A DNA stretch of 64,000 nucleotides from BPIH01 sp042408535 (GCA_042408535.1 JBHORA010000146.1:14885-78884), one strand, 5' to 3'; positions 35,935 to 44,896 are shown, counted from the first letter of the stretch. A program made the numbers and translations. Notes: generated from the letters alone by a model not told the origin.

Positions 35935-36651
35935 GTGGGACGCCGAAGTGGCTGCGGCGGCGCCATCGCTATCCTTGGCCTCGCCATCGTCCTCCTTTGG
36001 GCCGTCTTGCCGCCGGCGGCGGCTGGCCTCATCCGCCTCGGCTTGGAGGCGGCCGGTCTCCGCGCCGATCGGCTCGTCGTCCGGGTCGAGGCGGACCCGC
36101 CGCTCCGTCTCCTTGCTGGTCGGGCCGACCGGGTCGCCGTCGAGGGGACGATCGTCCGCTGGGACGGGATGGCGGCACATTCGCTCGCCCTCACCCTCGA
36201 CGACGTCGACCTGTTCGGCCGCCGGGCGGGACGGGTGGAGGGCCTCCTCGAGGGGGTCGACATCGCGGCCGGAACGGCGGGCTCCCTCGTCGCGGTGCGG
36301 ATCGAGGTCTCGGGAGCGGGGAGCGGACCGAGGGCCCGCCTCATCGTGGCGCCCGAGGAGGCGGCTCGGGTCGTCCTCGCCCTCGCCCGTGGGGTGGGCG
36401 TCGTCGGCGGTCGAGTCACCCTCGTCCCTCCCGACCGGGTGGAGGTCGAGGTCGCCGGCCACCGGCTCACGGCCCGGGTCGCCGTCGTCGACGGGGATGT
36501 CGTCGTCGAGGGCGGCGGCTTGGCGCGGCTCGTCGTCCTCGAGGCTGGTGCCGTTGCGGGGTTCACCGTCAATTCGGTCGTGGTCGGGAGCGACCGCGGT
36601 CTCGTCGTCGAGGGCCGGCTCGATCCCGGCCGCCTCGGGCTCGCCGGCTGA
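35935..36651 (+). CDS. DUF2993 (LmeA-family) envelope protein
   Basis: A 238-residue protein with an N-terminal signal anchor (about 8-30) and a lipid-binding-like beta/alpha domain of the DUF2993/LmeA type: RADRVAVEGT ... LALTLDDVDLFG ... GVDIAAGTAGS ... VEVEVAGHRLTARVAV. The actinobacterial relative LmeA acts on mannan lipids at the envelope; here only an extracytoplasmic envelope role is inferred. GTG 35935 follows GGGGAG by a few bases and lies 9 bases after murE, so it is likely in the same operon. Confidence 0.72.
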   Translation: MGRRSGCGGAIAILGLAIVLLWAVLPPAAAGLIRLGLEAAGLRADRLVVRVEADPPLRLLAGRADRVAVEGTIVRWDGMAAHSLALTLDDVDLFGRRAGRVEGLLEGVDIAAGTAGSLVAVRIEVSGAGSGPRARLIVAPEEAARVVLALARGVGVVGGRVTLVPPDRVEVEVAGHRLTARVAVVDGDVVVEGGGLARLVVLEAGAVAGFTVNSVVVGSDRGLVVEGRLDPGRLGLAG

Positions 36652-36702
36652 TCGACGCCGTTCGGCGGGATCGCCGTCGTCGGATGCTCGGCAGGCGGCT
36701 GG

Positions 36703-36708
36703 TATGCT
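36703..36708 (+). promoter_or_regulatory. Leaderless -10 (TATGCT) of rel
   Basis: TATGCT ends 7 bases before ATG 36716; identical hexamer to that at ppa. Confidence 0.55.
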
Positions 36709-36715
36709 TCGAGCG

Positions 36716-39178
36716 ATGGGGACGTCCCGTTCGACGAGTGATCCAACCCGGCCGACCGGAGCGGCGGCCGCCACGGCGCCGGCGACGCAGCCGGTCGGTG
36801 GGGGTCTCGTTGCGCCCGGGCGGCGGCGAACGGGGCGACCCGACGTGCCGGTCGCGGAGCCTGGGCCGAGTGGCGCGTCGCCACCGGCGGTCGTGTCGGC
36901 GGACCCGGCACCCGGCACCGTCACCAAAGCCCCGTCGGCCACCACCGCCGCACCGAGCGACGCCTCTGGCGGGAGCGGCAGCCCGTCCCCCTCGACGCCG
37001 ACCACCGTCGGCCCGGCGCCGCGAACCTCGACGGTCGACCTCGAGGCCCTCGAAACCGAGCTCCTCGAGGCCCTCCGCCGCCACAATCCGGGGGCGGATC
37101 TCGAGCCCGTCCGGCGGGCCTTCGCCTATGCCGTCGAGTGCCACGCCGGCCAGCGCCGGATGTCCGGCGAGCCGTACGTCACCCACCCGATCGCCTCGGC
37201 CCAGATCCTCGCCGAGCTCGGCATCGACCCCACGGCCATCTGCGCTGCCCTCCTCCACGACGTTCCCGAGGATACGGAAGCAAGCCTGGCCGACATCGAG
37301 GAGCGCTTCGGGCCCGAGGTCGCTCGCCTCGTCGACGGGGTGACGAAGCTCGGCAAGTTCAGCACCCTCTCCCACGAGCAGCAGCAGGCCGAGAACATCC
37401 GGAAGATGTTCCTGGCCATGGCCGAGGACATCCGGGTCGTCCTCATCAAGCTGGCGGACCGGCTCCACAACATGCGGACCCTCGCCGCCCTGCCGCCCGA
37501 GAAGCAGCAGCGAATCGCCCGCCAGACGATGGAGATCTACGCCCCCCTCGCCGAGCGGCTCGGGATCTGGCAGATCAAGTGGGAGCTCGAGGACCTCGCC
37601 TTCAAGACCCTCGAGCCCGAGCGCTACCGCGAGCTCGCCCGCCTCCTCGATACCCGTCGCAAGGGTCGCGAGCGGTACATCGAGCGGGCCATCGCCGTCC
37701 TCCGTCCGAAGCTCGAGGAGGCCGGGATCAAGGCCGAGCTCCAGGGTCGCCCGAAGCACCTCTACAGCATCTGGAAGAAGATGCTCCGAAAAGGTGCCGA
37801 GTTCGGCGAGATCTACGACGTCTACGCCATCCGGATCCTCGTCGACGAGGTCCGCGACTGCTACGCCGCCCTCGGGGTCGTCCATGCCCTCTGGCGGCCG
37901 ATCCCGGGCCAGTTCGACGACTACATCGCCGTCCCGAAGAACAACCTCTACCAGAGCCTCCACACTGCCGTCATCGCCCTCGACGGCAAGCCCCTCGAGA
38001 TCCAGATCCGGACCCACCAGATGCACCAGGTGGCGGAGGTCGGGATCGCCGCCCACTGGCGCTACAAGGAGGCGACGAAGTCGGACCGCGAGTACGACGC
38101 CAAGCTCGCCTGGCTCCGCCAGCTCATGGACTGGCAGCGGGAGGTCTCGGACGCCCGGGAGTTCGTCGAGGGAATCAAGCTCGACATCTTCCAGGACCAG
38201 GTCTTCGTCTTCACCCCGAAGGGCGACATCAAGGATCTCCCGGCCGGGGCGACGCCGCTCGACTTCGCTTACCGGATCCACACCGACGTCGGCCACCGGA
38301 CGATCGGGGCGAAGGTGAACAACCGCCTCGTACCCCTCGACTACCGGCTGAAGAACGGCGACATCGTCGAGATCGTGACGACGAAGGGCGAGCACGGCCC
38401 GTCGCGGGACTGGCTGAACATCGTCCGGACCTCCCACGCCCGAGAGAAGATCCGGCAGTGGTTCAAGCGGAAGGATCGCGACGAGAATATCGCCCACGGA
38501 CGCGAGGCCCTCGAACGGGAGCTGCGCCGCCTCGCCCGGACCTCCCTCGCCGCCGTCGGCCAGGAGCGGATCGCCGAGGTGGCGAAGAGCTACAACGTCG
38601 ACGCCCTCGACGACTTCTACGCCGCCATCGGCTACGGGGCGATCAGCGCCCAGCAGGTCGTCACCCGCCTCGGGGTCCTCGACGACGCCCAGCTCTCCGT
38701 CCCGGCCGTCGCGCCGCCACCGCCCCTGAGCCGGGCCGGAGGGATCCGGGTCAAGGGGGTCGGCGACCTCCTCGTCCGCTTCGCTCGCTGCTGCCATCCG
38801 ATCCCGGGCGACCCGATCGTCGGCTTCATCACCCGAGGCAAGGGAGTGACGGTCCATCTCCGGACCTGCCCGACGATCGTCAACGAGCGGGAGGTGAGCC
38901 GGCTCATCGAGGTCGAGTGGGAGTCGGCCCCGGCCCAGACCTACCCGATCGCCATCCGGGTCGAGGCCTACGATCGGCCGGGTCTCCTCCACGACATCAC
39001 CCAGGTCGTGGCCGAGGCGAAGGTGAACATCGTCGCTGCGGCCGTGAACGTCACTCCGGACCACACGGCCATCGTGACCGCCACCCTCCAGGTCGCCTCG
39101 GTCGCTCAGCTGGCTCGAGTCATGAGCCGGATCGAGCACATCCGCGACGTTCTCTCCGTCCAGCGCGCCCTCGACTAG
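36716..39178 (+). CDS. rel: RelA/SpoT-type (p)ppGpp synthetase/hydrolase
   Basis: Stringent-response enzyme of 820 residues. About 100 N-terminal residues are disordered Pro/Thr/Ala. Then come the HD hydrolase domain with HDVPED (181-186), the synthetase domain (RPKHLYSIWKKM; YQSLHTAV; EIQIRT), TGS (VFTPKGDIKDLPAGATPLDF), a zinc-finger region with RCCHP, and ACT (residues about 740-820). In the synthetase the charge motif is QFDD (399-402), closer to the EFDD of RelA than to the RFKD of most bifunctional Rel enzymes. The HD site looks intact, so both activities are likely. Confidence 0.95.
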   Translation: MGTSRSTSDPTRPTGAAAATAPATQPVGGGLVAPGRRRTGRPDVPVAEPGPSGASPPAVVSADPAPGTVTKAPSATTAAPSDASGGSGSPSPSTPTTVGPAPRTSTVDLEALETELLEALRRHNPGADLEPVRRAFAYAVECHAGQRRMSGEPYVTHPIASAQILAELGIDPTAICAALLHDVPEDTEASLADIEERFGPEVARLVDGVTKLGKFSTLSHEQQQAENIRKMFLAMAEDIRVVLIKLADRLHNMRTLAALPPEKQQRIARQTMEIYAPLAERLGIWQIKWELEDLAFKTLEPERYRELARLLDTRRKGRERYIERAIAVLRPKLEEAGIKAELQGRPKHLYSIWKKMLRKGAEFGEIYDVYAIRILVDEVRDCYAALGVVHALWRPIPGQFDDYIAVPKNNLYQSLHTAVIALDGKPLEIQIRTHQMHQVAEVGIAAHWRYKEATKSDREYDAKLAWLRQLMDWQREVSDAREFVEGIKLDIFQDQVFVFTPKGDIKDLPAGATPLDFAYRIHTDVGHRTIGAKVNNRLVPLDYRLKNGDIVEIVTTKGEHGPSRDWLNIVRTSHAREKIRQWFKRKDRDENIAHGREALERELRRLARTSLAAVGQERIAEVAKSYNVDALDDFYAAIGYGAISAQQVVTRLGVLDDAQLSVPAVAPPPPLSRAGGIRVKGVGDLLVRFARCCHPIPGDPIVGFITRGKGVTVHLRTCPTIVNEREVSRLIEVEWESAPAQTYPIAIRVEAYDRPGLLHDITQVVAEAKVNIVAAAVNVTPDHTAIVTATLQVASVAQLARVMSRIEHIRDVLSVQRALD

Positions 39179-39254
39179 GCGAGCGGCGATCGCGTCGCCG
39201 AGACGCGCTTGCCTCCGCTCGCGGCCAGCGGGGCGCGTCGGGTCGTCGGCGCCC

Positions 39255-39260
39255 TACACT
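39255..39260 (+). promoter_or_regulatory. Leaderless -10 (TACACT) of hisS
   Basis: TACACT ends 8 bases before ATG 39269. Confidence 0.5.
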
Positions 39261-39268
39261 TGCCGGCG

Positions 39269-40582
39269 ATGCCCACCTTCCGAGCCCCCCGTGGAACCCG
39301 GGATCTCCTGCCGCCCGAGCGCCGCCGCTTCCTCGCCCTCGAGCGTCTCGCCGCCGACCTTGCCGCCCGCTACGGCTACGAGCCGATCGAAACGCCGCTC
39401 TTCGAGCAGACCGCCGTCTTCGAGCGCGGGGTCGGGGCGACGAGCGACGTCGTCGAGAAGGAGCTCTTCCGCCTGGCGCCGCGGACCGAGGAGACCGAGT
39501 CGTGGTCCCTCCGGCCCGAGGCCACGGCGGGCATCGTCCGGGCCTACGTCCAGCACGGGCTCCAGACCTGGCCCCAGCCAGTCAAGCTCAGCCTCGCGGG
39601 ACCGATGTTCCGCTACGACCGCCCCCAGGCCGGTCGCTACCGCCAGTTCTGGCAGTGGGACGTCGAGGCCATCGGCGATCCGGGTCCGGCCATCGACGCC
39701 GAGATCGTCGAGCTCGGGCTCCGTTTCTTCCGGGAGGCCGGCCTGGTGGAGGTCGAGGTCCTCCTGAACTCGATCGGCGATCCCGCCTGTCGGCCGGCGT
39801 ACGTCGAGCGCCTTCGGGCCTACTTCGCCCCCCACGCCTTCGAGCTGCCGGAGCTCGAGCGGCGGCGGCTCGAGACGAACCCGTTGCGGCTCCTCGACTC
39901 GAAGGAGCCGGTCATGGCCCCCCTCGTCGCTGCTGCGCCGAAGGTCGCCGATCACCTCTGCGAGGCGTGCGCCGCCCACTTCGCCGCCGTCCGGGCCCAC
40001 CTCGACGCCCTCCGGGTCCCGTACCGGCTCGCCCCGACCCTCGTCCGGGGCCTCGACTACTACACCCGGACCGCCTTCGAGTATTACCTCCCGGGGCGCG
40101 AGGGACAGCAACAGGCGCTCGGTGGCGGCGGCCGCTACGACGGCCTCGTCGAGCTCCTCGGCGGTCGGGCGACACCGGGCATCGGCTTCGCCATCGGTCT
40201 CGATCGGACGGTCCTCGCCCTCGAGGAGCTCGGCCGGATCGAGGCGCCGCCGCGGGGTCCCTTCGCAGTCGTTGTCGGGGCCGACCCCGAGGACACCGTC
40301 GTCCGCCTCGCCCTGGCGACGGAGCTGCGCGCGGCAGGGCTCGCGGCGAGCGCCGACCTCGGCCGCCGCCGGCTCGCTCGCCAGCTCGAGGCAGCGGCTC
40401 GGTCGGGAGCCCACTTCGCCGTCATCGTCGGCGCCATCGAGGGCGCGGCGGACACCGTGGTCGTTCGGGACCTGGAGGCCGGGACGCAGCGGTCGGTGGC
40501 TCGGGGCGACCTGGTCGCCGAGCTCGGCCGGGCGGCCCGGACCCACCGCCACGGCGCCGAGGCCTCGGCGACCGGACCGTGA
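39269..40582 (+). CDS. hisS: Histidyl-tRNA synthetase
   Basis: Class II synthetase charging tRNA-His, 437 residues. It opens FRAPRGTRDLLPPE (motif 1 region), then AGPMFRYDRPQAGRYRQFWQ (motif 2). The two histidine-specific blocks are RGLDYYTRTAFEYY and GGGGRYDGLV; motif 3 is GIGFAIGLDRT. A C-terminal anticodon-binding domain follows. The start follows the -10 at 39255; an upstream ATG is in frame (39209) but lies before the predicted transcript start. The stop overlaps the methyltransferase start (GTGA). Confidence 0.96.
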   Translation: MPTFRAPRGTRDLLPPERRRFLALERLAADLAARYGYEPIETPLFEQTAVFERGVGATSDVVEKELFRLAPRTEETESWSLRPEATAGIVRAYVQHGLQTWPQPVKLSLAGPMFRYDRPQAGRYRQFWQWDVEAIGDPGPAIDAEIVELGLRFFREAGLVEVEVLLNSIGDPACRPAYVERLRAYFAPHAFELPELERRRLETNPLRLLDSKEPVMAPLVAAAPKVADHLCEACAAHFAAVRAHLDALRVPYRLAPTLVRGLDYYTRTAFEYYLPGREGQQQALGGGGRYDGLVELLGGRATPGIGFAIGLDRTVLALEELGRIEAPPRGPFAVVVGADPEDTVVRLALATELRAAGLAASADLGRRRLARQLEAAARSGAHFAVIVGAIEGAADTVVVRDLEAGTQRSVARGDLVAELGRAARTHRHGAEASATGP

Positions 40583-41241
40583 GCGACGTCGTCGAGCTTC
40601 CCGAGCGGCTCGCCGCCTACATCCGGCGGGTCGGCGTTCGGGACGACCCGCTCCTGGAGCGGCTCCGGGCCGAGACGGCGGCGCTCCCGGAGGCCCAGAT
40701 GCAGATCTCGCCCGAACAGGGGGCCCTCCTCGCCTTCCTCGTCGAGCTGACCGGGGCCCGACGCGCCCTCGAGATCGGGACCTTCACCGGCTACAGTGCC
40801 ATCGTCGTGGCGCGGGCCCTCGGTCCGGGAGGTCGCCTCGTCTGCTGCGATCGCTCGCGGGCCTGGACAGGGATCGCCGAGCGCTACTGGACGGAAGCCG
40901 GTCTCGCCGACCGGATCGAGCTTCGCCTCGGACCGGCCCTCGAGACCCTCGACGCGCTCCTCGCCGAGGGCAGCGCCGACGGCTTCGACTTCGCCTTCAT
41001 CGACGCCGCCAAGGACGAATACCCGGCCTGCTTCGAGCGAGTCATTCGGCTCGTCCGCCCCGGCGGTCTCGTCGCCATCGACAACGTCTTCCTTGACGGG
41101 GCCGTCGCCGATCCGACGGCCGAGGGCCCGGCCGTCCGGGCGGTCCGGGCCCTGAACGAGCGACTCGCCGCCGACGAGCGGCTCGCCGTCGCCGTCGTCC
41201 CGATCCGCGACGGGCTGACCCTCGTGCGGCGCCGCGTCTGA
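40579..41241 (+). CDS. SAM-dependent O-methyltransferase (CCoAOMT-like)
   Basis: A 220-residue methyltransferase of the catechol/caffeoyl-CoA O-methyltransferase type (YrrM-like). The SAM-binding motif is ALEIGTFTGYSAIVVA, and FDFAFIDAAKDEY with VAIDNVFLDG holds the metal-binding Asp/Asn set. PEAQMQISPEQGALL upstream is the usual lid block. The substrate is unknown; related bacterial proteins have been linked to tRNA 5-hydroxyuridine methylation (TrmR), which would suit its coupling to hisS, but that is inference. Confidence 0.85.
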   Translation: MSDVVELPERLAAYIRRVGVRDDPLLERLRAETAALPEAQMQISPEQGALLAFLVELTGARRALEIGTFTGYSAIVVARALGPGGRLVCCDRSRAWTGIAERYWTEAGLADRIELRLGPALETLDALLAEGSADGFDFAFIDAAKDEYPACFERVIRLVRPGGLVAIDNVFLDGAVADPTAEGPAVRAVRALNERLAADERLAVAVVPIRDGLTLVRRRV

Positions 41242-41281
41242 GCCGCCCATCGGGGCCTCGGCGGGGCGTTGGGTCCGAGAC

Positions 41282-41298
41282 CCGGGTCCCAGACCCGG
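41282..41298 (+). promoter_or_regulatory. Dyad CCGGGTC-N3-GACCCGG at the aspS promoter
   Basis: A perfect 7-bp inverted repeat where the aspS -35 would lie (8 bases before the -10 at 41307). The arms are identical to those at 13621-13637 before trpB2. It may be an operator, or a terminator of the upstream gene. Confidence 0.45.
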
Positions 41299-41306
41299 CG
41301 GCCGGC

Positions 41307-41312
41307 TACCAT
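41307..41312 (+). promoter_or_regulatory. Leaderless -10 (TACCAT) of aspS
   Basis: TACCAT ends 7 bases before ATG 41320. An in-frame ATG at 41311 overlaps the hexamer and would precede the transcript start. Confidence 0.5.
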
Positions 41313-41319
41313 GGCCGGC

Positions 41320-43221
41320 ATGACGAGCCCATCCCCCACCACGACGGCGTCCCTCGCCACCCCCTACCGAACCCACACCTGCGGGGAGCTCCGGGGAGCG
41401 GACGCCGGCTGCCGGGCCCGCCTCGCCGGCTGGGTCCACCGCCGACGCGACCACGGGCAGCTCATCTTCCTCGACCTCCGCGACCGCTACGGGATCACCC
41501 AGGTCGTCGTCGACCGGGCGGCCGCCCCCGAGGCCCACGCCGTCGCCGAGCGGGTCCGGGTCGAATACGTCGTCGTCGCCGAGGGCGAAATCGCCCGGCG
41601 CCTGCCGGGGACCGAAAACCCGCGCCTGGCGACGGGGGAGGTCGAGCTTCGAGCGACGGGCCTGACGATCCTCTCCGAAGCGAAGACACCGCCCTTCTAC
41701 ATCAACGAGCCCGAAGCCCCGATCGAGGAGAGCCTCCGCCTCAAGTACCGCTACCTCGATCTCCGGCGGGAGCCGATGCGCGACCGGCTCCTCCTCCGGA
41801 GCCGCCTCGTGGCCGCCATCCGCGACGTCCACCACGCCCACGGCTTCGTCGAGATCGAGACCCCGATGCTCATCAAGAGCACGCCCGAGGGTGCCCGCGA
41901 CTTCATCGTCCCCTCGCGCCTCCAGCCGGGGACCGTCTACGCCCTCCCCCAGAGCCCGCAGCAGCTGAAGCAGATCCTCATGGTCGCCGGGCTCGACCGC
42001 TACTTCCAGATCGCCCGCTGCTTCCGGGACGAGGACCTCCGTGGGGATCGGCAGCCGGAGTTCACCCAGCTCGACCTCGAGATGAGCTTCGTCGACGAGC
42101 CGACGGTCATGGCGACCGTTGAAGCCATCGTCGTCGAGGTGACGCGGCGGGTCGTTCCGGAGCGGCCGATCGTCGCCATCCCCTTCCCGCGCTTCACCTA
42201 CGACGAGGTCCTCGAACGCTTCGGGACCGACAAGCCCGACCTCCGCTTCGGGCTCGAGCTCGTCGATCTCGCGCCGGCCCTTCGGGACGCCGAAGGCAAC
42301 CCAGCTTCGGGGCTCCGGGTCTTTGATGAGACCCTCGCCGCCGGCGGCCGGGTGAAGGGGCTCGTCGTCCCGGGTCGGGGCGACGCCTCGCGCCGGGAGA
42401 TCGACGAGCTCGCCGGGATCGCTCGGGCGGCGGGGGCCGGCGGTCTCATCCACCTTGCGGTCGAGGAGGCCGGGGCTTTCCGCTCGCCGATCGCGAAGCA
42501 CCTCCGGCCGGCCGTCGGAGCGGCGATGATCGAGAGGGTCGGGGCGTCTCCGGGCGACCTCGTCCTCGTCGTCGCAGCGCCGACGGCCATCGCCAACGCG
42601 GCCCTCGGGCGGCTCCGCTCGGAGCTCGGTGCCCGCCTCGGGCTCGCCGATCCCGACGCCCTCGCCTACGGTTGGATCCACCGCTTTCCGATGTACGAGT
42701 GGGATCCCGAGAACCGGCGCTGGGACGCCGTCCACAATCCCTTCAGCGGGGTCGTGCCCGAGGACGAACCGCTCCTGACGACGGCCTCGGGTGATCTCTC
42801 ACTCCGGAGCCCGGACGACCCAGCCGGTCGGGCCCGAGCCCTTCAGTACGACCTCGTCTTGAACGGCTGGGAGCTCGGCGGTGGCTCGGTCCGGATCTGG
42901 CGGCGCGACCTCCTCGAGCGGAGCTTCGCCCTCCAGGGCCACGACCCTGCGGCCGCCCGGGCGAAGTTCGGGGCCCTCCTGGAAGCCTTCGAGTACGGGG
43001 CGCCGCCCCACGGCGGGATCGCCCTCGGGATCGACCGCTGGGCCGCCCTCCTCGCCCGCCAGACGAACATCCGGGAGGTCATGGCCTTCCCGAAGACGCA
43101 GTCGGGGAGCGACCTCATGCTCGAGGCCCCGTCGCCGCCGGATCCGGCCCAGCTCGAGGAGCTCGGGCTCCGCTACGTCGGACCGCCGAAGAGCCGATCC
43201 GAGCGCCCGGGGACCGAGTGA
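41320..43221 (+). CDS. aspS: Aspartyl-tRNA synthetase, probably non-discriminating (Asp/Asn)
   Basis: Bacterial-type class II AspRS with GAD insertion, 633 residues. The OB-fold anticodon domain reads GWVHRRRDHGQLIFLDLRDR; His45 in RRDHG is the residue typical of enzymes that also charge tRNA-Asn, where discriminating forms have Leu. Motif 2 is FQIARCFRDEDLRGDRQPEF; motif 3 contains GGIALGIDRW. If non-discriminating, Asn-tRNA would be finished by GatCAB, which is not in this window. The stop overlaps the EamA gene start (GTGA). Confidence 0.95.
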   Translation: MTSPSPTTTASLATPYRTHTCGELRGADAGCRARLAGWVHRRRDHGQLIFLDLRDRYGITQVVVDRAAAPEAHAVAERVRVEYVVVAEGEIARRLPGTENPRLATGEVELRATGLTILSEAKTPPFYINEPEAPIEESLRLKYRYLDLRREPMRDRLLLRSRLVAAIRDVHHAHGFVEIETPMLIKSTPEGARDFIVPSRLQPGTVYALPQSPQQLKQILMVAGLDRYFQIARCFRDEDLRGDRQPEFTQLDLEMSFVDEPTVMATVEAIVVEVTRRVVPERPIVAIPFPRFTYDEVLERFGTDKPDLRFGLELVDLAPALRDAEGNPASGLRVFDETLAAGGRVKGLVVPGRGDASRREIDELAGIARAAGAGGLIHLAVEEAGAFRSPIAKHLRPAVGAAMIERVGASPGDLVLVVAAPTAIANAALGRLRSELGARLGLADPDALAYGWIHRFPMYEWDPENRRWDAVHNPFSGVVPEDEPLLTTASGDLSLRSPDDPAGRARALQYDLVLNGWELGGGSVRIWRRDLLERSFALQGHDPAAARAKFGALLEAFEYGAPPHGGIALGIDRWAALLARQTNIREVMAFPKTQSGSDLMLEAPSPPDPAQLEELGLRYVGPPKSRSERPGTE

Positions 43222-44210
43222 CCCTCCTCGGCCTCCTCGCCGCTCGGCCTCGGCTCGCGGCGCTGCTCGGGGCGCTCTCGATCGCCACATCGGGCGTCTT
43301 CTACCGCTACGCTGCGGTCAGCCCCGAGACGGGGGCCTTCTTCCGGGCCCTCTACGGGCTGCCGCTTCTCGGGCTCGTCGCCTGGGCCGAGGTTCGGCGC
43401 TTCGGGCCGCTGCCGCCCTCGGCCGTCGCCGCGGCAGCCGTGGCGGGGCTCTGCTTCGCCGCCGACCTCGCCCTTTGGCACCACGCCATCGAGGCCGTCG
43501 GGGTCGGGCTGGCAACGGTCCTCGCCAACCTCCAGGTCGTCCTCGTCGGTGCCGTCGCCTGGCGGCTCGGCGGCGAACGACCGAGCTCGGCCGTCCTGGC
43601 GAGCCTCCCCCTTGTCCTCGTCGGCGTCGTCGCCATCTCCGGTGTCCTCGAGACCGGTGCTTACGGCTCCGATCCCGTCGCCGGCGTCGTCTTGGGCCTC
43701 GGCGCCGCGGCGGCGTACGCGGCGTACCTCCTCGTCATCCGTCGGGTCGGTCGAACGGCCAGAGGTCCTGCCCTGCCGGTCTTCGTCTCGACGGCGACGA
43801 CGGCGGGCGCCGCCCTCGCCATCGGTCTCCTCGTCGGGCGGCTCGATCTCGCTCCGAGCTGGCCGGCGCACGCCTGGCTCGCCGTCCTCGGTCTGACGGT
43901 CCAGGCGGCAAGCTACCTCTTCATCGTCACCTCGCTGCCGCGCCTGCCGGCCGTCGTCGCGTCGATCATCCTCCTCGCGCAGCCCGTCGGGAGCGTCGTC
44001 CTCGGGGTCGTCCTTCTCGGCGAGGCGCCCTCGATCCTCCAGACCATCGGGGTCGGGCTCGTCCTCGGTGGGATCGCCGTCGCCGGCCGTCTCGGCAGCC
44101 GGGTCGAGGAGGTGCTTCGGGCCCGGATCGGCCGCGTCGGTCGCGCCTCGGGCCGGGGCCTCGACGAGGCGACGGGCGGCTCCTCCGGCTGGCCGGCGGG
44201 GCCGGGCTAG
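43218..44210 (+). CDS. EamA/DMT-superfamily transporter
   Basis: Inner-membrane drug/metabolite transporter, 330 residues, with about ten hydrophobic helices in two EamA halves (residues about 10-135 and 155-290). Markers are YAAVSPETGAFFRALYGLPL in the first half and LAQPVGSVVLGVVLLGEAPS near the end of the second, both typical of the family. A basic Gly/Ser tail of about 40 residues ends the protein. The substrate cannot be read. It is coupled to aspS (GTGA) and converges on the next gene with an 8-base gap. Confidence 0.88.
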   Translation: MTLLGLLAARPRLAALLGALSIATSGVFYRYAAVSPETGAFFRALYGLPLLGLVAWAEVRRFGPLPPSAVAAAAVAGLCFAADLALWHHAIEAVGVGLATVLANLQVVLVGAVAWRLGGERPSSAVLASLPLVLVGVVAISGVLETGAYGSDPVAGVVLGLGAAAAYAAYLLVIRRVGRTARGPALPVFVSTATTAGAALAIGLLVGRLDLAPSWPAHAWLAVLGLTVQAASYLFIVTSLPRLPAVVASIILLAQPVGSVVLGVVLLGEAPSILQTIGVGLVLGGIAVAGRLGSRVEEVLRARIGRVGRASGRGLDEATGGSSGWPAGPG

Positions 44211-44218
44211 GTGTTGGG

Positions 44219-44896
44219 CTACCCGCTTGGGATCCGCTCCCCGCTCGGGCCCGGATCGGCGGGGTCGGCCTCGGTGATCGCCTCGCCCCACTCGTGCACG
44301 TGGCCCGCGGCCGGGGCGAGGGGGCCAACGTAGGGTGGCAGGGCATCGGGCGGAATCGAGGCGTCGTGGGCGGTCCCGGGATCGCCGAGCTCGAGGGCCT
44401 GGACGAGGGCACCGCTCCCTCGAATCGCCGCCTCGAGGGTCGTGTCGGGCGGAAGGGCGCTCCAGGCGTCGAGGACCGCGCGAGGAACGAGGACCGGCCA
44501 GCCCGGTCGGCCAGCGTAGGCGGGTCGGAGGACGGCCTCCCGGGTTGTGCCGTGGGCTTCGATGAGGGAGGTGACCGTTTCGGGATCGACCCAGGCCATG
44601 GCGACGGGCCAGAGGAGGACGGCCTCGGTCTCCTCGACGATCGACGTCGCCTGGGCAAGGCCGACGAGGGCCGCGGCGACCCGATCGGCGGGCGTCGGTA
44701 GGTCGGGGAGGGCGGCCACTTCGGCCCCGGCGAGGACTGCCGCCAGGCGACCGTCGGGATCGGGGCCGACGACGACCGTCGGGACGGCACCGCCGGACCA
44801 GGCGACGTCGACGATCCGCCGGAGGCAGCTCGTGCCCCCGGCCGGCGCGAGGGCAGCATCGGGATCCGGGGTGAGGATGAGGGCGGCGACGGTCAT
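44219..44896 (-). CDS. Degenerate MobA-like nucleotidyltransferase
   Basis: A 225-residue protein with the fold signs of MobA/MocA-type NTP transferases: MTVAALILTP opening strand, RRIVDVAWSGGAVPTVVVG second strand, VLLWPVAMAWVDPETVTSLI, and RPAYAGRPGWPVLVPRAVL. The nucleotide-binding loop that normally reads AGG(x)SxRMGxPK is shortened and lacks the RMG..K residues, so transferase activity is doubtful. ATG 44896 has a GGAGG site 11 bases upstream. It is divergent from nifS. Function is unknown beyond the fold. Confidence 0.65.
   Translation of the reverse strand: MTVAALILTPDPDAALAPAGGTSCLRRIVDVAWSGGAVPTVVVGPDPDGRLAAVLAGAEVAALPDLPTPADRVAAALVGLAQATSIVEETEAVLLWPVAMAWVDPETVTSLIEAHGTTREAVLRPAYAGRPGWPVLVPRAVLDAWSALPPDTTLEAAIRGSGALVQALELGDPGTAHDASIPPDALPPYVGPLAPAAGHVHEWGEAITEADPADPGPSGERIPSG

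Noticed and set aside
36569..39139. Open frame of 856 codons on the minus strand
   Set aside because: Exact antisense shadow of rel; no domain features.
40135..42735. Open frame of 866 codons on the minus strand
   Set aside because: Antisense to hisS, the methyltransferase and aspS; composition of a shadow frame.
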